This document shows, piece after piece, positions 18,611 to 28,320 of a DNA stretch of 64,000 nt (its first letter is position 1; each line of letters starts with the position of its first letter). Under the pieces are notes generated by a model. That model was not told where the DNA came from, ran no database searches, and saw only the letters and a program-made list of their open reading frames with translations. This DNA comes from Candidatus Rokuibacteriota bacterium (GTDB taxonomy: Bacteria > Methylomirabilota > Methylomirabilia > Rokubacteriales > CSP1-6). Position numbers and translations under genes: made by a program. The stretch spans positions 1-64,000 of the forward strand of contig QHSX01000049.1 in the NCBI GenBank assembly GCA_003221695.1, given 5' to 3'.

Positions 18611-21600
18611 ATGAGTCTGTCGCGACGCGACTTCCTGAGATACGGCATGGCCGCGGCCTCAAGCGCGGCCGCCTCCGGGACCATCGATCTAAGCCCCGTG
18701 GAGGCGGCTGCGACGTCCCTCAGGATCAAGGAAGCCAAGGCGTTTCCGGGCGTGTGCCCGTATTGCGCGGTCGGCTGCGCCCAGCTCATCTACGTCAAGG
18801 ACGGCAAGATCGTCGACATCGAGGGTGACCCCGACGCGCCCCACACCGAGGGCGCGCTCTGTCCGAAGGGCTCGTCCACGTACCAGCTGTCACTGAACGA
18901 GCGGCGGATCACCAGGTGCCTCTACCGCGCGCCTGGCGCGACCACGTGGGACGAGAAGCCGCTCGACTGGATGATGGCCGAGATCGCCCAGCGCGTGAAG
19001 AAGACGCGTGACGCGACCTTCGTCGAGAAGGTCCGGGTCGGCGCGCGGGACGTCACCGTGAACCGGTGCGAGGGCATCGCCTGGCTCGGGTCGTCGGTGC
19101 TCGACAACGAGGAGAACTACCTGATCGCCAAGCTCTCACGGGGCCTGGGGCTCGTGAACTTGGAGAACTCCGCGCGTCTCTGTCACTCGGCCACGGTGCC
19201 AGCCCTCGGCGCGACCTTCGGTCGCGGGGCGATGACGACCAACCTCATCGACGTCCAGCATGCGGACGTGATCATGCCGACCTCCAACTGGGCCGAGTGT
19301 CACCCGGTCAGCTACAAGTGGGTGATGAAGGCCAAGGAGCGCGGCGCGAAGATCATCCACGTCGACCCGCGCTTCACCCGGACGTCGGCGACGGCGGACA
19401 TCTGGGTGCCGATCCGGTCGGGCACCAACATCGTGTTCTTCGGCGGCCTGATCCGCTATGCGATCGAGAGCAAGAAGTACTTCCACGATTACGTCGTGGC
19501 CTACACGAACGCTTCCCTGTTGCTCGATCCCCAGTTCAAGACCCCGACGGATCTGGACGGGCTCTTTAGCGGATTCAACCCCGCGATCCGGAGCTACGAC
19601 CAGTCCACGTGGAAGTTCGAACTGGACGCCGACGGCTATCCGAAGAAGGACCCGACGCTGCGCGACACGAACTGCGTGTTCCAGCGCCTCCGTCAGCACT
19701 ACAGCCGCTACACCCCGGAGATGGTCGAACGCGTGTGCGGCATCCCGAAGGAGCTGTTCCTCAAGGTCGCCGACATCTACTGCTCGGCCTCGGGACCCGA
19801 CAAGACGGCGACGGCCTCGTACGCGCTGCAGCTCAACCAGTCGACGAACGGCGTGCAGCAGATCCGCGCCCTCTGCATGCTGCAGCTCATCCTGGGGAAC
19901 GTCGGGCGCCCCGGTGGCGGGGTCGTCGCGCTCCGCGGCCACTCGAACGTCCAGGGGGCCACCGACTTCGGAACGCTCTACCACATGTTGCCCGGCTATC
20001 CCGCCGAGCCACTGCAGGGGCCGCACCCGACGCTCACCGACTACCTGGAGAAGACGACGCCGAAAGGCGGGTACTGGGTCAACAACCCGAAGTTCGTCGT
20101 CAGTCTGCTGAAGGCGTGGTGGGGACCGGCGGCGACGAAGGAGAACGACTACGCCTACGACTATCTCCCGAAGCGCGAGAAGGCGGACGCGTATTCTCAC
20201 CAGCACTTCACGATCGGGATGCTCCAGAAGAAGGTGAAGGGCTTCATCTGCATGGGTCAGAACCCCGCGGTGGATAGCCCGAACGCCAAGATGGTCCGGC
20301 AGGGGCTGCGGAACCTCGAGTGGATGGTGGTCGTCGACCTCTTCGAGACCGAGACCGCCAGTGCGTGGAAGGAGCCGGGGATCGATCCGACGTCCTCGCA
20401 GGTCGAGGTCTTTTACATCCCGGGCGCGCCGGCCGCCGAGAAGGACGGCTCGATCACCAACACGATGCGGATGGCCCAGTGGCACGTGAAGGCCGTCGAG
20501 CCGCCCGGCGAGGCGCGCTCCGACGCGGCGTTCATCGTGGACCTCGGCAATCGCGTCAAGGCGCTCTACGCGGCGTCCAAGGCCAAGAAGGACCGACCCG
20601 TCCTCGACCTCGTCTGGGACTACCAGCCCCAGGGGCCCAAGCGGGAGCCCACCATGGAGCTGGTCCTGAAGGAGTGCAACGGCTACGCGACGGAGGACAT
20701 CACCGACAAGGACGGCGCGTCCCTGTATAAGAAGGCCGAGCCGCTCAAGACGTTCGGCCACCTCCGGGACGACGGGTCCACCGCCTGCGGCAACTGGATC
20801 TATGGGGGCATCTATCCGGAAGAGGGAAAGAACCTGGCGCTGCGTCGTGAGAAGGCGAAGGCCGGGGACTATCTCGCCCACGGGTGGGGCTTCGTGTGGC
20901 CGGCGAACCGGCGGATCATCTACAATCGCGCCTCGGCCGATCCCTCGGGCAAGCCGTGGAGCGAGAAGAAGAAGCTCATCTGGTGGGACGCCGAGCAGAA
21001 GAAGTGGGTCGGCAACGACGTGCCCGACTTCCCGGGGACGATGGCGCCGGACGCCCCGCGGGCGAAGGACGGCCCGTTCAAGGGGGTCAGCGGGACGGAC
21101 GCCTTCATCATGAACCCGCACGGCCTCGGCCAGTTCTTCGCGTCGATCGTGGACGGCCCGTTCCCCGAGCACTACGAGCCGTTCGAGTCGCCGACACACA
21201 ATCTCCTGTCGAAGGTCCAGAACAACCCCGTGGCCAAGGTCTACAACGTCGGGGACCTGAACAAGCTCGGCACGCCCGACCGGTACCCCTACATCCTGAC
21301 CACCTACCGGCTCACCGAGCACCACGCGGCCGGTATGTCGCGGCACGTGCCGTGGCTCTCCGAGCTCTTCTACGGGCACTTCGCGGAGATCGGGCCCGAG
21401 ATGGCCAAGGAGCTCGGAATCCAGAACGGTGACATGGTCACCGTCGAGACGCCCCGCGCGAAGATCAGGGTGCGCGCGCTCGTCACCGAGCGGATCAAGC
21501 CGTTCATGATCAACGACAAGAAGGTCTACCAGGTGGGCATCCCGTGGCACTGGGGCTATCAGGGCGTCATGAAGTCCGCGCGGGGTGACATCACGAACGA

Positions 21601-21682
21601 CCTGGTCGCCAGCCTCGGCGACCCGACCACGTTCATCCAGGAGTCGAAAGCCCTCCTCTGCAACGTCAGGAAGGAGGCGTAG
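18611..21682 (+). CDS. fdnG: formate dehydrogenase, catalytic Mo/W-bis-MGD subunit (Cys type)
   Basis: A 1023-residue exported subunit that oxidises formate at the outer face of the membrane. The Tat signal SRRDFLRYG is followed by the [4Fe-4S] ligands CPYCAVGC (Cys49, 52, 56) and GALCPKG (Cys84). The metal ligand is Cys191, in ARLCHSATV, where E. coli FdnG has selenocysteine; no in-frame UGA is used. The conserved FGRGAMTTNLIDV and the HPVSYKWVMKAK segment identify the formate dehydrogenase-N/O family. The C-terminal molybdopterin-binding domain carries RLTEHHAAGMSRH. The FeS and NrfD-like membrane subunits and fdhE follow. Confidence 0.95.
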   Translation: MSLSRRDFLRYGMAAASSAAASGTIDLSPVEAAATSLRIKEAKAFPGVCPYCAVGCAQLIYVKDGKIVDIEGDPDAPHTEGALCPKGSSTYQLSLNERRITRCLYRAPGATTWDEKPLDWMMAEIAQRVKKTRDATFVEKVRVGARDVTVNRCEGIAWLGSSVLDNEENYLIAKLSRGLGLVNLENSARLCHSATVPALGATFGRGAMTTNLIDVQHADVIMPTSNWAECHPVSYKWVMKAKERGAKIIHVDPRFTRTSATADIWVPIRSGTNIVFFGGLIRYAIESKKYFHDYVVAYTNASLLLDPQFKTPTDLDGLFSGFNPAIRSYDQSTWKFELDADGYPKKDPTLRDTNCVFQRLRQHYSRYTPEMVERVCGIPKELFLKVADIYCSASGPDKTATASYALQLNQSTNGVQQIRALCMLQLILGNVGRPGGGVVALRGHSNVQGATDFGTLYHMLPGYPAEPLQGPHPTLTDYLEKTTPKGGYWVNNPKFVVSLLKAWWGPAATKENDYAYDYLPKREKADAYSHQHFTIGMLQKKVKGFICMGQNPAVDSPNAKMVRQGLRNLEWMVVVDLFETETASAWKEPGIDPTSSQVEVFYIPGAPAAEKDGSITNTMRMAQWHVKAVEPPGEARSDAAFIVDLGNRVKALYAASKAKKDRPVLDLVWDYQPQGPKREPTMELVLKECNGYATEDITDKDGASLYKKAEPLKTFGHLRDDGSTACGNWIYGGIYPEEGKNLALRREKAKAGDYLAHGWGFVWPANRRIIYNRASADPSGKPWSEKKKLIWWDAEQKKWVGNDVPDFPGTMAPDAPRAKDGPFKGVSGTDAFIMNPHGLGQFFASIVDGPFPEHYEPFESPTHNLLSKVQNNPVAKVYNVGDLNKLGTPDRYPYILTTYRLTEHHAAGMSRHVPWLSELFYGHFAEIGPEMAKELGIQNGDMVTVETPRAKIRVRALVTERIKPFMINDKKVYQVGIPWHWGYQGVMKSARGDITNDLVASLGDPTTFIQESKALLCNVRKEA

Positions 21683-21684
21683 CG

Positions 21685-22461
21685 ATGGCACGCACGCTCG
21701 CGATGTTCACGGATGTCTCGCTGTGCATCGGGTGCCGCGCCTGCCAGGTCGCTTGCAAGCAGTGGAACCAGCTCGCGCCCGAGGAGCCGGAGTGGACGGG
21801 AACGTACCAGAACCATCACCACTTCACGGACAAGAGCTACCGGCTCGTGCGGTTCTTCGAGGAGACCGACGACAAGGGACAGATCAAGCAGTGGCACATG
21901 ATGTCCGATGTGTGCAAACACTGCGCCCAGGCCGGCTGTCTCGAGGCGTGCCCGACGGGCGCGATCTATCGGACCGAGTACGGGACCGTCAACATCAACC
22001 AGGACATCTGCAACGGCTGCCGGTACTGCGTCTCCGCGTGTCCGTTCGGCGTCGTCGCGTTCAACCACGACACCGGCACCGCGACGAAGTGCACGTTCTG
22101 CAACGACCGGATCCACAACGGCCTCGGACCGGCCTGCGCCAAGGCGTGCCCGACCCAGTCGATCAAGTTCGGCTTCCGCGACGATCTGGCGGTCGTCGCC
22201 AAGAAGCGGATCGACGAGCTCAAGACGCTCGGCTACAAGGACGCCCAGCTCTACGGCGAGGACTCGAGCGGTGACCTGGGCGGTCTCAACGCGTTCTTCC
22301 TGCTCCTCGGCAAGCCGTCGGTCTACGGGCTGCCGGAGAAGCCCAAGCTCCCCCAGCGCAACGTCGTCGTCGACTCGCTCCTGTCGATCGGATCCGCCCT
22401 GGTCGTCGCGCTGGGCGGGCTGGTCGCCTTCAGGGGACGGGGCGGACAGGGGGGCGCGTAA
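21685..22461 (+). CDS. fdnH: formate dehydrogenase iron-sulfur subunit
   Basis: A 258-residue electron-transfer subunit with four ferredoxin-like Cys groups, first CIGCRACQVAC (Cys14-24). The others are CKHCAQAGCLEAC, CNGCRYCVSAC and CTFCNDRI...CAKAC. A C-terminal hydrophobic helix (about 228-247, VDSLLSIGSALVVALGGLVAF) anchors it, as in FdnH. It would relay electrons from the catalytic subunit towards the membrane quinone site. The gap to the catalytic gene is two bases; GGAGG sits just before its start. Confidence 0.95.
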   Translation: MARTLAMFTDVSLCIGCRACQVACKQWNQLAPEEPEWTGTYQNHHHFTDKSYRLVRFFEETDDKGQIKQWHMMSDVCKHCAQAGCLEACPTGAIYRTEYGTVNINQDICNGCRYCVSACPFGVVAFNHDTGTATKCTFCNDRIHNGLGPACAKACPTQSIKFGFRDDLAVVAKKRIDELKTLGYKDAQLYGEDSSGDLGGLNAFFLLLGKPSVYGLPEKPKLPQRNVVVDSLLSIGSALVVALGGLVAFRGRGGQGGA

Positions 22462-22462
22462 C

Positions 22463-23398
22463 GTGGAGCCCGGTCTCCTCAAGAGCGCGGACTGGCCGGC
22501 GCTGATCGATGTCTACTTCTTCCTCGGTGGGATCGCCGGTGGGGCCTTCGTGATCGCCACGATCGCCAATCTCCTCGACGGCGAACGGTATCGGGACGTC
22601 GTCCGGATCGGGTATTACATCGCCTTTCTTGCGGTGACCCCCGGGCCGATCCTCTTGACCGTGGACCTCGGCGTCCCGACGCGCTTCCTCCACATGCTGA
22701 TGGTGTCCAAGCCGTCGCTCGCCATCGGCATGGACGCCGTCACCGTCGGCCCGTTCCACCTCAAGCCCTTCTCCCCCATGAACGCGGGCGCGTGGGCGTT
22801 GCTGGGATTCAGCCTCTTCGCGTTCCTGGCGGCGCTGGACGTCTTCCTCGAGCACCGGGGAGGCCGGAGCATGCGGACGCTCCGCGTCGTCGTTGGCGTG
22901 ATCGGCGGGTTCTTTGCGTTCTTCCTCGCCGCCTACCCCGGGGTCCTCCTCGGCGCCACGGCCCGACCGCTGTTCGTCGGTGCCCACTGGCTGGGCGCCC
23001 TGTTCCTCGCGGTCGGCGCCTCGACGGGCGGCGCGGCGATCGCGCTCGTCCTGAGCGTGCTCGGCGGCCAGCGAGGCGATGCGCTCGCCCGGCTCATGCG
23101 GTTCACCGCGTTCGCGTTGATCGTCCAACTCGCCGCGCTGGCGCTGTTCGTGCTGACGGTCTCCACGACGGGTTCCGCCGGGATCGCCCGGGCGCTGGCA
23201 CAGCTCATTGCCGGATCGTATGGCGTCCCGTTCTGGCTCGGGGCCGTCGTCATCGGGATCGTGGTGCCGTTGGCGCTCCAGTTCGCGGGCGTCGTCCGGA
23301 AGACGGCACCGGCCATCACGGCGCTCATGTCCCTTCTCATCCTGGTGGGTGGGTTCGCCGTCAAGTACGTGATCATCGCCGCCGGTCAGGCGACCTGA
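22463..23398 (+). CDS. nrfD: NrfD/PsrC-type membrane subunit of formate dehydrogenase
   Basis: A 311-residue polytopic membrane protein with about eight or nine hydrophobic segments, opening VYFFLGGIAGGAFVIATIANL. This is an NrfD/PsrC-like quinone-interacting subunit. It replaces the dihaem cytochrome b (FdnI) found in E. coli formate dehydrogenase-N, so the membrane part carries no visible haem ligand pattern. The GTG 22463 start follows the FeS gene stop by one base. Whether it couples to proton movement cannot be judged from sequence alone. Confidence 0.88.
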   Translation: MEPGLLKSADWPALIDVYFFLGGIAGGAFVIATIANLLDGERYRDVVRIGYYIAFLAVTPGPILLTVDLGVPTRFLHMLMVSKPSLAIGMDAVTVGPFHLKPFSPMNAGAWALLGFSLFAFLAALDVFLEHRGGRSMRTLRVVVGVIGGFFAFFLAAYPGVLLGATARPLFVGAHWLGALFLAVGASTGGAAIALVLSVLGGQRGDALARLMRFTAFALIVQLAALALFVLTVSTTGSAGIARALAQLIAGSYGVPFWLGAVVIGIVVPLALQFAGVVRKTAPAITALMSLLILVGGFAVKYVIIAAGQAT

Positions 23399-24261
23399 GC
23401 TCCTACTCGAAGCTGCTCGAGGAGTGGCGCGACCTCCTGGCGCGCCGGCCGACTTTCCGCGAGCCGTTGTCGGCGTACCTCCCGGTGCTGGACGCCTGGG
23501 CACGGTGGCCGGCGGAGCGGGTGACGCCGCTCACCTGGACGGCCGCCGAATGCGACGAGCGCTGGCGGCGAGGGGTTCCACTGGTCTCTGAGGCATTACC
23601 AGCCATCATCCCGCAAGATATAGAGGATCTCCTTGGGTCGTCTCTCGGATTTCTGGCGGCGGTCGGTGAGGCCGAGGAGGCATTGGGGAGGCTCGCCGCG
23701 GCGTGGGACCGAGGCGAGATCGGTCCAGCTGCGTTGCTTTCGGCGCCGGGGCGCATCGGGCTTGCCTCGCTGCCGGCGGACCTCGGTGTTCGTGCCGAGT
23801 CGGTAAGCTTCCTGGCGTGCGGCGCACTACGTCCAGCGCTCGATCGGTACTTCTCCGGATGCCGGATCCATCTCACCGAGAGGACGTGGGATCTCGGCGT
23901 CTGTCCCTTCTGCGGCGCGCCGCCGGGGTTCGGTGACCTCACCGACACCGGCCGGCGTCGGCTCGCGTGCCACATGTGCGGTGGGGCCTGGGTCTTTCCT
24001 CGCCTGCGTTGCCCGTTCTGCGGTGCGCAGGCCGCGAAGGACCTCGTTCGTCTGGAGGCCGAAGAGAAGGAGGAAGGCTACTTCATCTCCGCGTGCCGGC
24101 AGTGCAAGGCGTACGTCAAGGAGCTCGACCGGCGGATCCGCTGGAACGCCGGTCCGGCGCTCGTTGAAGACTGGGGCTCACCACACTTCGACATGGTCGC
24201 CCTTCGCGCGGGGTACTGGCGCCCCATCGCCTCACTGATCCAGCTCGCGCGCCGCATCTGA
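23395..24261 (+). CDS. fdhE: formate dehydrogenase accessory protein FdhE
   Basis: About 288 residues. The C-terminal half has four zinc-type pairs: CPFCGAPP, CHMCGG, CPFCGA and CRQCKAY, typical of FdhE, which is needed for maturation of respiratory formate dehydrogenases. The family-like N-terminal helix (SYSKLLEEWRDLLARRP) begins right at the end of the membrane-subunit gene, where the only start-like codon is CTG 23395, overlapping the stop as CTGA. Standard alternatives (TTG 23467, GTG 23485) would remove conserved sequence. Identity is firm; the start is uncertain. Confidence 0.88.
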   Translation: MSSYSKLLEEWRDLLARRPTFREPLSAYLPVLDAWARWPAERVTPLTWTAAECDERWRRGVPLVSEALPAIIPQDIEDLLGSSLGFLAAVGEAEEALGRLAAAWDRGEIGPAALLSAPGRIGLASLPADLGVRAESVSFLACGALRPALDRYFSGCRIHLTERTWDLGVCPFCGAPPGFGDLTDTGRRRLACHMCGGAWVFPRLRCPFCGAQAAKDLVRLEAEEKEEGYFISACRQCKAYVKELDRRIRWNAGPALVEDWGSPHFDMVALRAGYWRPIASLIQLARRI

Positions 24262-24292
24262 CTCGCGGTGGGGCAAATCAGCATCGGAAATG

Positions 24293-24301
24293 TGGTAAAC
24301 T
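24293..24301 (+). promoter_or_regulatory. extended -10 promoter element before ccsA/hemX
   Basis: TGG followed by TAAACT (24296-24301) matches an extended -10 box, with no clear -35. It lies 27 bases before the ATG of the first haem-operon gene, in the only gap (67 bases) between the formate dehydrogenase and haem regions. Confidence 0.4.
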
Positions 24302-24328
24302 CTCGCTGGATTTAACGTTTTTGACGCC

Positions 24329-25141
24329 ATGTACCCAACTCTGCTCGATCTAGCGATTTTCGGCTATATCGCCGCGACGGGGCTATCGCTCGCTTATCTG
24401 GTCCAGCGGGAGGAGTGGCTCCATCGCCTCGCCTCCGTCGCGACGATCGCCGGCTGGGTCCTCCACACCGTGGCGCTTCTCGGTGTTGCCTTCCGGCTCG
24501 GCCGGCCGCCGCTCGGCAGCCTCAGCGAGGCCGTATCGGTGGCCGTGTGGGTCGCGGTGCTGTGGGCACTCTGGGCGGAGCGCCAGTACGGCGTCAAGGT
24601 CCTCGGCGCGTTCGTCCTGCCGGTCGTCCTCGTGTTCGGCATCAACTCGGCGACGACCCGACCGCTCGCCATCCCCGGGATCGAGCGGGCGCTCGGCAGC
24701 GCTTGGATCTGGGTACACATCGGGCTGGTCCTCCTCGGAATTGCGGCGTTCGTCCTGAACTTCGCCGGTGCGTTGATGTACGTGCTTCAGGAGCGCCAAC
24801 TGAAGGCGAAGCGTCCCGGCAAGCTCTACTACCGGCTGCCGGATCTCGAGACGCTGGACCGTCTGACCTATCGCACCCTCGCGCTCGGATTCCCGTTCCT
24901 CACCACGGGCCTGATTCTGGGCGTCCTCTGGGCCGGCCGTGCGTGGGGGAGCGTCTTCGCCTACGATCCGCTCGCGCTCCTGTCGTTCGTCGCCTGGACG
25001 ATCTACGCGGGGACCCTCGCGGGGCGGGCGGCGGCGGGCTGGCACGGGCGGCGCGCGGCGTACTTCGCGATCATCGGCTTCGCCGCCCTCGTGCTCACGC
25101 TGGGCGCGGGGATGTTCCTGCCCGGGAGACACGGCTCCTAG
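24329..25141 (+). CDS. hemX: CcsA/HemX-like cytochrome c assembly membrane protein
   Basis: A 270-residue protein with about eight membrane helices. The conserved WVHIGLVLLGIAAFVLNFAG...MYVLQERQLKAKRPGKL segment contains the His and the QExLK motif typical of CcsA/HemX proteins. It sits directly upstream of hemA, as hemX does in Bacillus, where it affects HemA levels. A role in haem handling for c-type cytochromes (CcsA) is the alternative. No WWD-rich tryptophan loop stands out, so I favour the HemX subgroup. Confidence 0.8.
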   Translation: MYPTLLDLAIFGYIAATGLSLAYLVQREEWLHRLASVATIAGWVLHTVALLGVAFRLGRPPLGSLSEAVSVAVWVAVLWALWAERQYGVKVLGAFVLPVVLVFGINSATTRPLAIPGIERALGSAWIWVHIGLVLLGIAAFVLNFAGALMYVLQERQLKAKRPGKLYYRLPDLETLDRLTYRTLALGFPFLTTGLILGVLWAGRAWGSVFAYDPLALLSFVAWTIYAGTLAGRAAAGWHGRRAAYFAIIGFAALVLTLGAGMFLPGRHGS

Positions 25142-25177
25142 ATGACGCCGAAGGACGTCGCAATAAGGGGAGCGTAG

Positions 25178-26446
25178 ATGGCGCTGTTCGTCGCCGGGCT
25201 CTCGCACAAGAACGCGCCCGTCGAGCTACGCGAGCAGCTCGCCGTGGAGGAGGACAAGCTCCGCGAGCTCCTGCGCGACATCGCCGCCACGGGCGTGGTG
25301 CAGGAGACGCTGATCCTTTCCACGTGCAACCGCGTCGAGGTCTACGGGGTCGCCGAGGCGCCGGGCGAGGCGCGGGCGGTCGTGTTCCGCCAGCTCTGCC
25401 GCTACCGCGGCGTCAGCCATGCGTCGGTCGAGCCGCTCCTGTACACGCACGTCGACGACGCTGCCGTGCACCACGCCTTCCGGGTCGCCGCGAGCCTCGA
25501 CTCGATGCTGATCGGCGAACCTCAGATCCTGGGTCAGGTGAAGGACGCGTTCGCCCTCGCGCAGGGGTGCGAGACCGTCGGGCCGGCGCTGCACACGCTC
25601 TTCACTCAGGCGTTCGCCGTCGGCAAGAAGGTCCGGAGTGAGACGGAGATCGCCCGCCATGCGGTGTCGGTCTCGTTCGCCGCCGTCGAGCTTGCGAAGA
25701 AGATCTTCGCGGGGCTCGGCGGCCGGGCCGTCCTCCTCGTGGGCGCCGGTAAGATGGGCGAGCTGGCGGCGCGTCACCTGGTCGAGCAGGGCGCGTTCCC
25801 GATCTACGTCGCCAACCGGACGTGGCAGCGCGCCCAGGAGATGGCGCGGGCGCTCTCGGGCGCGGCGGTGCCGTTCGCCGAGCTCGAGGTGGCGCTCGCC
25901 GGGGTGGACATCGTGATCACCTCGACGGGCGCCCCCGAGCCGATTGTCACGCGCGCGATGGTCCAGCGGGTCATGCACGGTCGGCGCGCGCGGCCGTTGT
26001 TCTTCATCGACATCGCGGTGCCGCGTGACGTCGAGGGCAGCGCGAACACGCTCGACAACGTGTACTGCTACGACATCGACGACCTGAAACAGGTCGTCGA
26101 GGCGAACCTGCGCGAGCGCCTCCGGGAGGCGCAGCGCGCCGAGGTGCTGGTCGAGCGCGAGGTGGCGAAGTTCCTCGCCCGCCAGGGCGACGTCGAGGTG
26201 ATCCCGACGATCGTCTCGCTGCGCGAGCGGCTCGAGGAGATTCGTGTCGGCGAGGTGAAGAAGGCGCTGGCGCGGCTCCCGGGCGCGACGGCCGAGACGC
26301 GCGAGGCGATCGAGGGGCTCTCGTCGGCGATCGTGAACAAGATCTTGCACGCGCCGATCAGCAAGCTGCGCGAATCCTCGCGCGCGGGCTCGAGCCGCTC
26401 GTGGCTGGAGCTCGTCCACGAGCTCTTCGGCCTCGGCAGAAAATGA
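25178..26446 (+). CDS. hemA: glutamyl-tRNA reductase
   Basis: A 422-residue NADPH enzyme, the committed step of the C5 route to 5-aminolevulinate. The catalytic Cys is residue 50 in STCNRVEVYG. The substrate-binding SLDSMLIGEPQILGQVK and the nucleotide fold VLLVGAGKMGELAARHL are present, then a helical dimerisation domain at the C-terminus. It starts 36 bases after hemX. Together with hemL further downstream it makes ALA from glutamyl-tRNA. Confidence 0.97.
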   Translation: MALFVAGLSHKNAPVELREQLAVEEDKLRELLRDIAATGVVQETLILSTCNRVEVYGVAEAPGEARAVVFRQLCRYRGVSHASVEPLLYTHVDDAAVHHAFRVAASLDSMLIGEPQILGQVKDAFALAQGCETVGPALHTLFTQAFAVGKKVRSETEIARHAVSVSFAAVELAKKIFAGLGGRAVLLVGAGKMGELAARHLVEQGAFPIYVANRTWQRAQEMARALSGAAVPFAELEVALAGVDIVITSTGAPEPIVTRAMVQRVMHGRRARPLFFIDIAVPRDVEGSANTLDNVYCYDIDDLKQVVEANLRERLREAQRAEVLVEREVAKFLARQGDVEVIPTIVSLRERLEEIRVGEVKKALARLPGATAETREAIEGLSSAIVNKILHAPISKLRESSRAGSSRSWLELVHELFGLGRK

Positions 26447-26573
26447 GCGCGCGGGCTCTTGACGTGATGGTGAGGCGGGTGACGATGATGCAATGGGCAT
26501 TGGCGGCACGGAGCCACGCCGTACCCACAGCACGCCACCCACGCCGTATGCCGGCCCCGAGGCACTCGGTCCA

Positions 26574-27476
26574 ATGAAGCTCGGGACGCGGGGAAGCCCG
26601 CTCGCGCTGGTACAGGCCCGAGCGGTGGCCGCACGTCTGGGGACGCTCGGGGTCGACGTCGAGATCGTCCCGATCCGGACCGAGGGCGACCGGAGGGTCG
26701 ACGCCAGTCTGGCCGCCATCGGGGGCAAGGGCCTGTTCGTGCGGGAGATCGAGGAGGCGCTGCGCGAAGGGTTGATCGACGGCGCGGTCCACAGCCTCAA
26801 GGATCTCCCCGCCGAATTGCCGGCGGGGCTCACGCTGGCGGCGTTCGCCGAACGCGAGGATCCGCGTGACGTCCTCGTGAGCCGGTCGGGGGCGTCCTTC
26901 GAGGACTTGCCGGTGGGCGCGGTCGTCGGAACGTCGAGCCCGCGCCGGCGGGCCCTGGCGTTGGCGCTCCGGCCCGACCTCGTCGTCGAGCCGATCCGGG
27001 GCAACGTGGAGACGCGCGTGAGGAAGCTCGAGGGCGGACCCTGGGACGCCGTGATCCTCGCCGCCGCGGGGCTCTCCCGCCTCGGGCTCAAGCCCCAGCA
27101 CGCGCAGCCGCTGGACCCGACGGTCTTCGTGCCAGCCGTGGGGCAGGGGATCGTCGCGGTCGAGGTGCGCGCCGCCGACCGCACGACGCGTGCCTGGATC
27201 GATCGCATCGACGATGGGCCCACGCGGGTCTGCGCGCTCGCCGAGCGCGCGTACCTCGGCCGGCTCGGCGCCTCGTGCAACACGCCGATGGCCGCCCACG
27301 CGGTGCTGGACGGAGCCTGCCTGAGGATGACGGCGTTCGTGGGGAGCGAGGACGGCCGGCAGGTGCTTCGCGGCGCGGAGAGCGGGGCGCCGCAGGAGAG
27401 CGAGGCGCTGGGGCGGCGCCTGGCCGAGACGCTGCTCGCCCAAGGCGCGGCCGCCGTGACCGCGCTCCGGGTGTGA
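26574..27476 (+). CDS. hemC: hydroxymethylbilane synthase (porphobilinogen deaminase)
   Basis: A 300-residue enzyme polymerising four porphobilinogens. The start ATG 26574 gives the family-typical LGTRGSPLALVQA at the N-terminus; an upstream in-frame ATG (26493) would add a Pro/Thr-rich stretch unlike the family. The IEEALREGLIDGAVHSLKDLP segment is conserved, and the dipyrromethane-bearing Cys is in GASCNTP (about residue 235). Confidence 0.96.
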   Translation: MKLGTRGSPLALVQARAVAARLGTLGVDVEIVPIRTEGDRRVDASLAAIGGKGLFVREIEEALREGLIDGAVHSLKDLPAELPAGLTLAAFAEREDPRDVLVSRSGASFEDLPVGAVVGTSSPRRRALALALRPDLVVEPIRGNVETRVRKLEGGPWDAVILAAAGLSRLGLKPQHAQPLDPTVFVPAVGQGIVAVEVRAADRTTRAWIDRIDDGPTRVCALAERAYLGRLGASCNTPMAAHAVLDGACLRMTAFVGSEDGRQVLRGAESGAPQESEALGRRLAETLLAQGAAAVTALRV

Positions 27477-27477
27477 C

Positions 27478-28320
27478 GTGAATAGGCTGACGCGGGTCGG
27501 CGGAGCGCGCCCGCTCGAGCGGCGGACGATCGTCGTCACGCGGGCGGCCCCCCAGGCCCAGCGCTTCGTGCAGCTCCTCGAGGAGGCCGGCGCGCGCGTG
27601 CTGCGGGCGCCGACGATCGCGATCGAGCCGCCCCAGTCCTGGGAGCCGCTCGACGCGGCGCTCGACGCGCTCGATGCGTTCGCCTGGATAATCTTCACGA
27701 GTGTGAACGGTGTCGTGATGGTGGACCGGCGGCTCTCCTCACGGGGGCTCGGCTGGATGGCTGTCGCCCGGAGGCGCGTCGCCGCGATCGGCCCGGCGAC
27801 GGCCGAGGCGCTCGCCGAGCACGGCGTGCGCGTGGAGGTGGTCCCCGACGAGTACCGCGCCGAGGCGCTGGTGGAGCGGCTACGGGGGGCGGTGGCGCCG
27901 GGCGACCGGGTGCTGCTGCCGCGCGCGAAGGAGACGCGCGACGTGCTGGTGGTCGAGCTGCGACGGCTCGGGGCCTCGGTGACCGAGGTGCCGGCCTACC
28001 AGACCCGGCGCGTCGAGAACGGTGCGGGCCGCCTGCGCGAGGCGCTTGCCGCGGGCGCCATCGACGCCGTGACGTTCACCAGCTCCTCCACCGCGCGCAA
28101 CTTCGCCGAGCTCTTCACCGAGGAGGAGCGCCGCGCCTGGCGCGGCCGTGTGACCATCGCCTCCATCGGCCCGATCACCGCGGCCACCGCGGCGGAGTAC
28201 GGTCTGACGACCGACGTCATGCCGAGCGAGTACACGATTCCGGCGCTCGCGCGGGCGCTCGCCGACTACTTTGCCCGGGTCCCGACACGCGCGGGGCGCC
28301 GGAGCGGGAGGAGTGCGTGA
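27478..28320 (+). CDS. hemD: uroporphyrinogen-III synthase
   Basis: A 280-residue bilobed enzyme that closes and inverts hydroxymethylbilane to uroporphyrinogen III. Recognisable pieces are [14 protein letters not shown] near the start, FTSVNGV, and the late [13 protein letters not shown] and [15 protein letters not shown]. The family diverges strongly in sequence, but these blocks and the hemC-hemB location are convincing. GTG start one base after the hemC stop; its own stop overlaps hemB. Confidence 0.93.
   Translation: MNRLTRVGGARPLERRTIVVTRAAPQAQRFVQLLEEAGARVLRAPTIAIEPPQSWEPLDAALDALDAFAWIIFTSVNGVVMVDRRLSSRGLGWMAVARRRVAAIGPATAEALAEHGVRVEVVPDEYRAEALVERLRGAVAPGDRVLLPRAKETRDVLVVELRRLGASVTEVPAYQTRRVENGAGRLREALAAGAIDAVTFTSSSTARNFAELFTEEERRAWRGRVTIASIGPITAATAAEYGLTTDVMPSEYTIPALARALADYFARVPTRAGRRSGRSA

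Noticed and set aside
19181-19183. Possible selenocysteine codon in formate dehydrogenase
   Set aside because: The codon is TGT (Cys), not TGA, so no recoding is needed.
26493-26573. Earlier hemC start
   Set aside because: The added residues are Pro/Thr-rich and unlike the family; ATG 26574 gives the canonical N-terminus.
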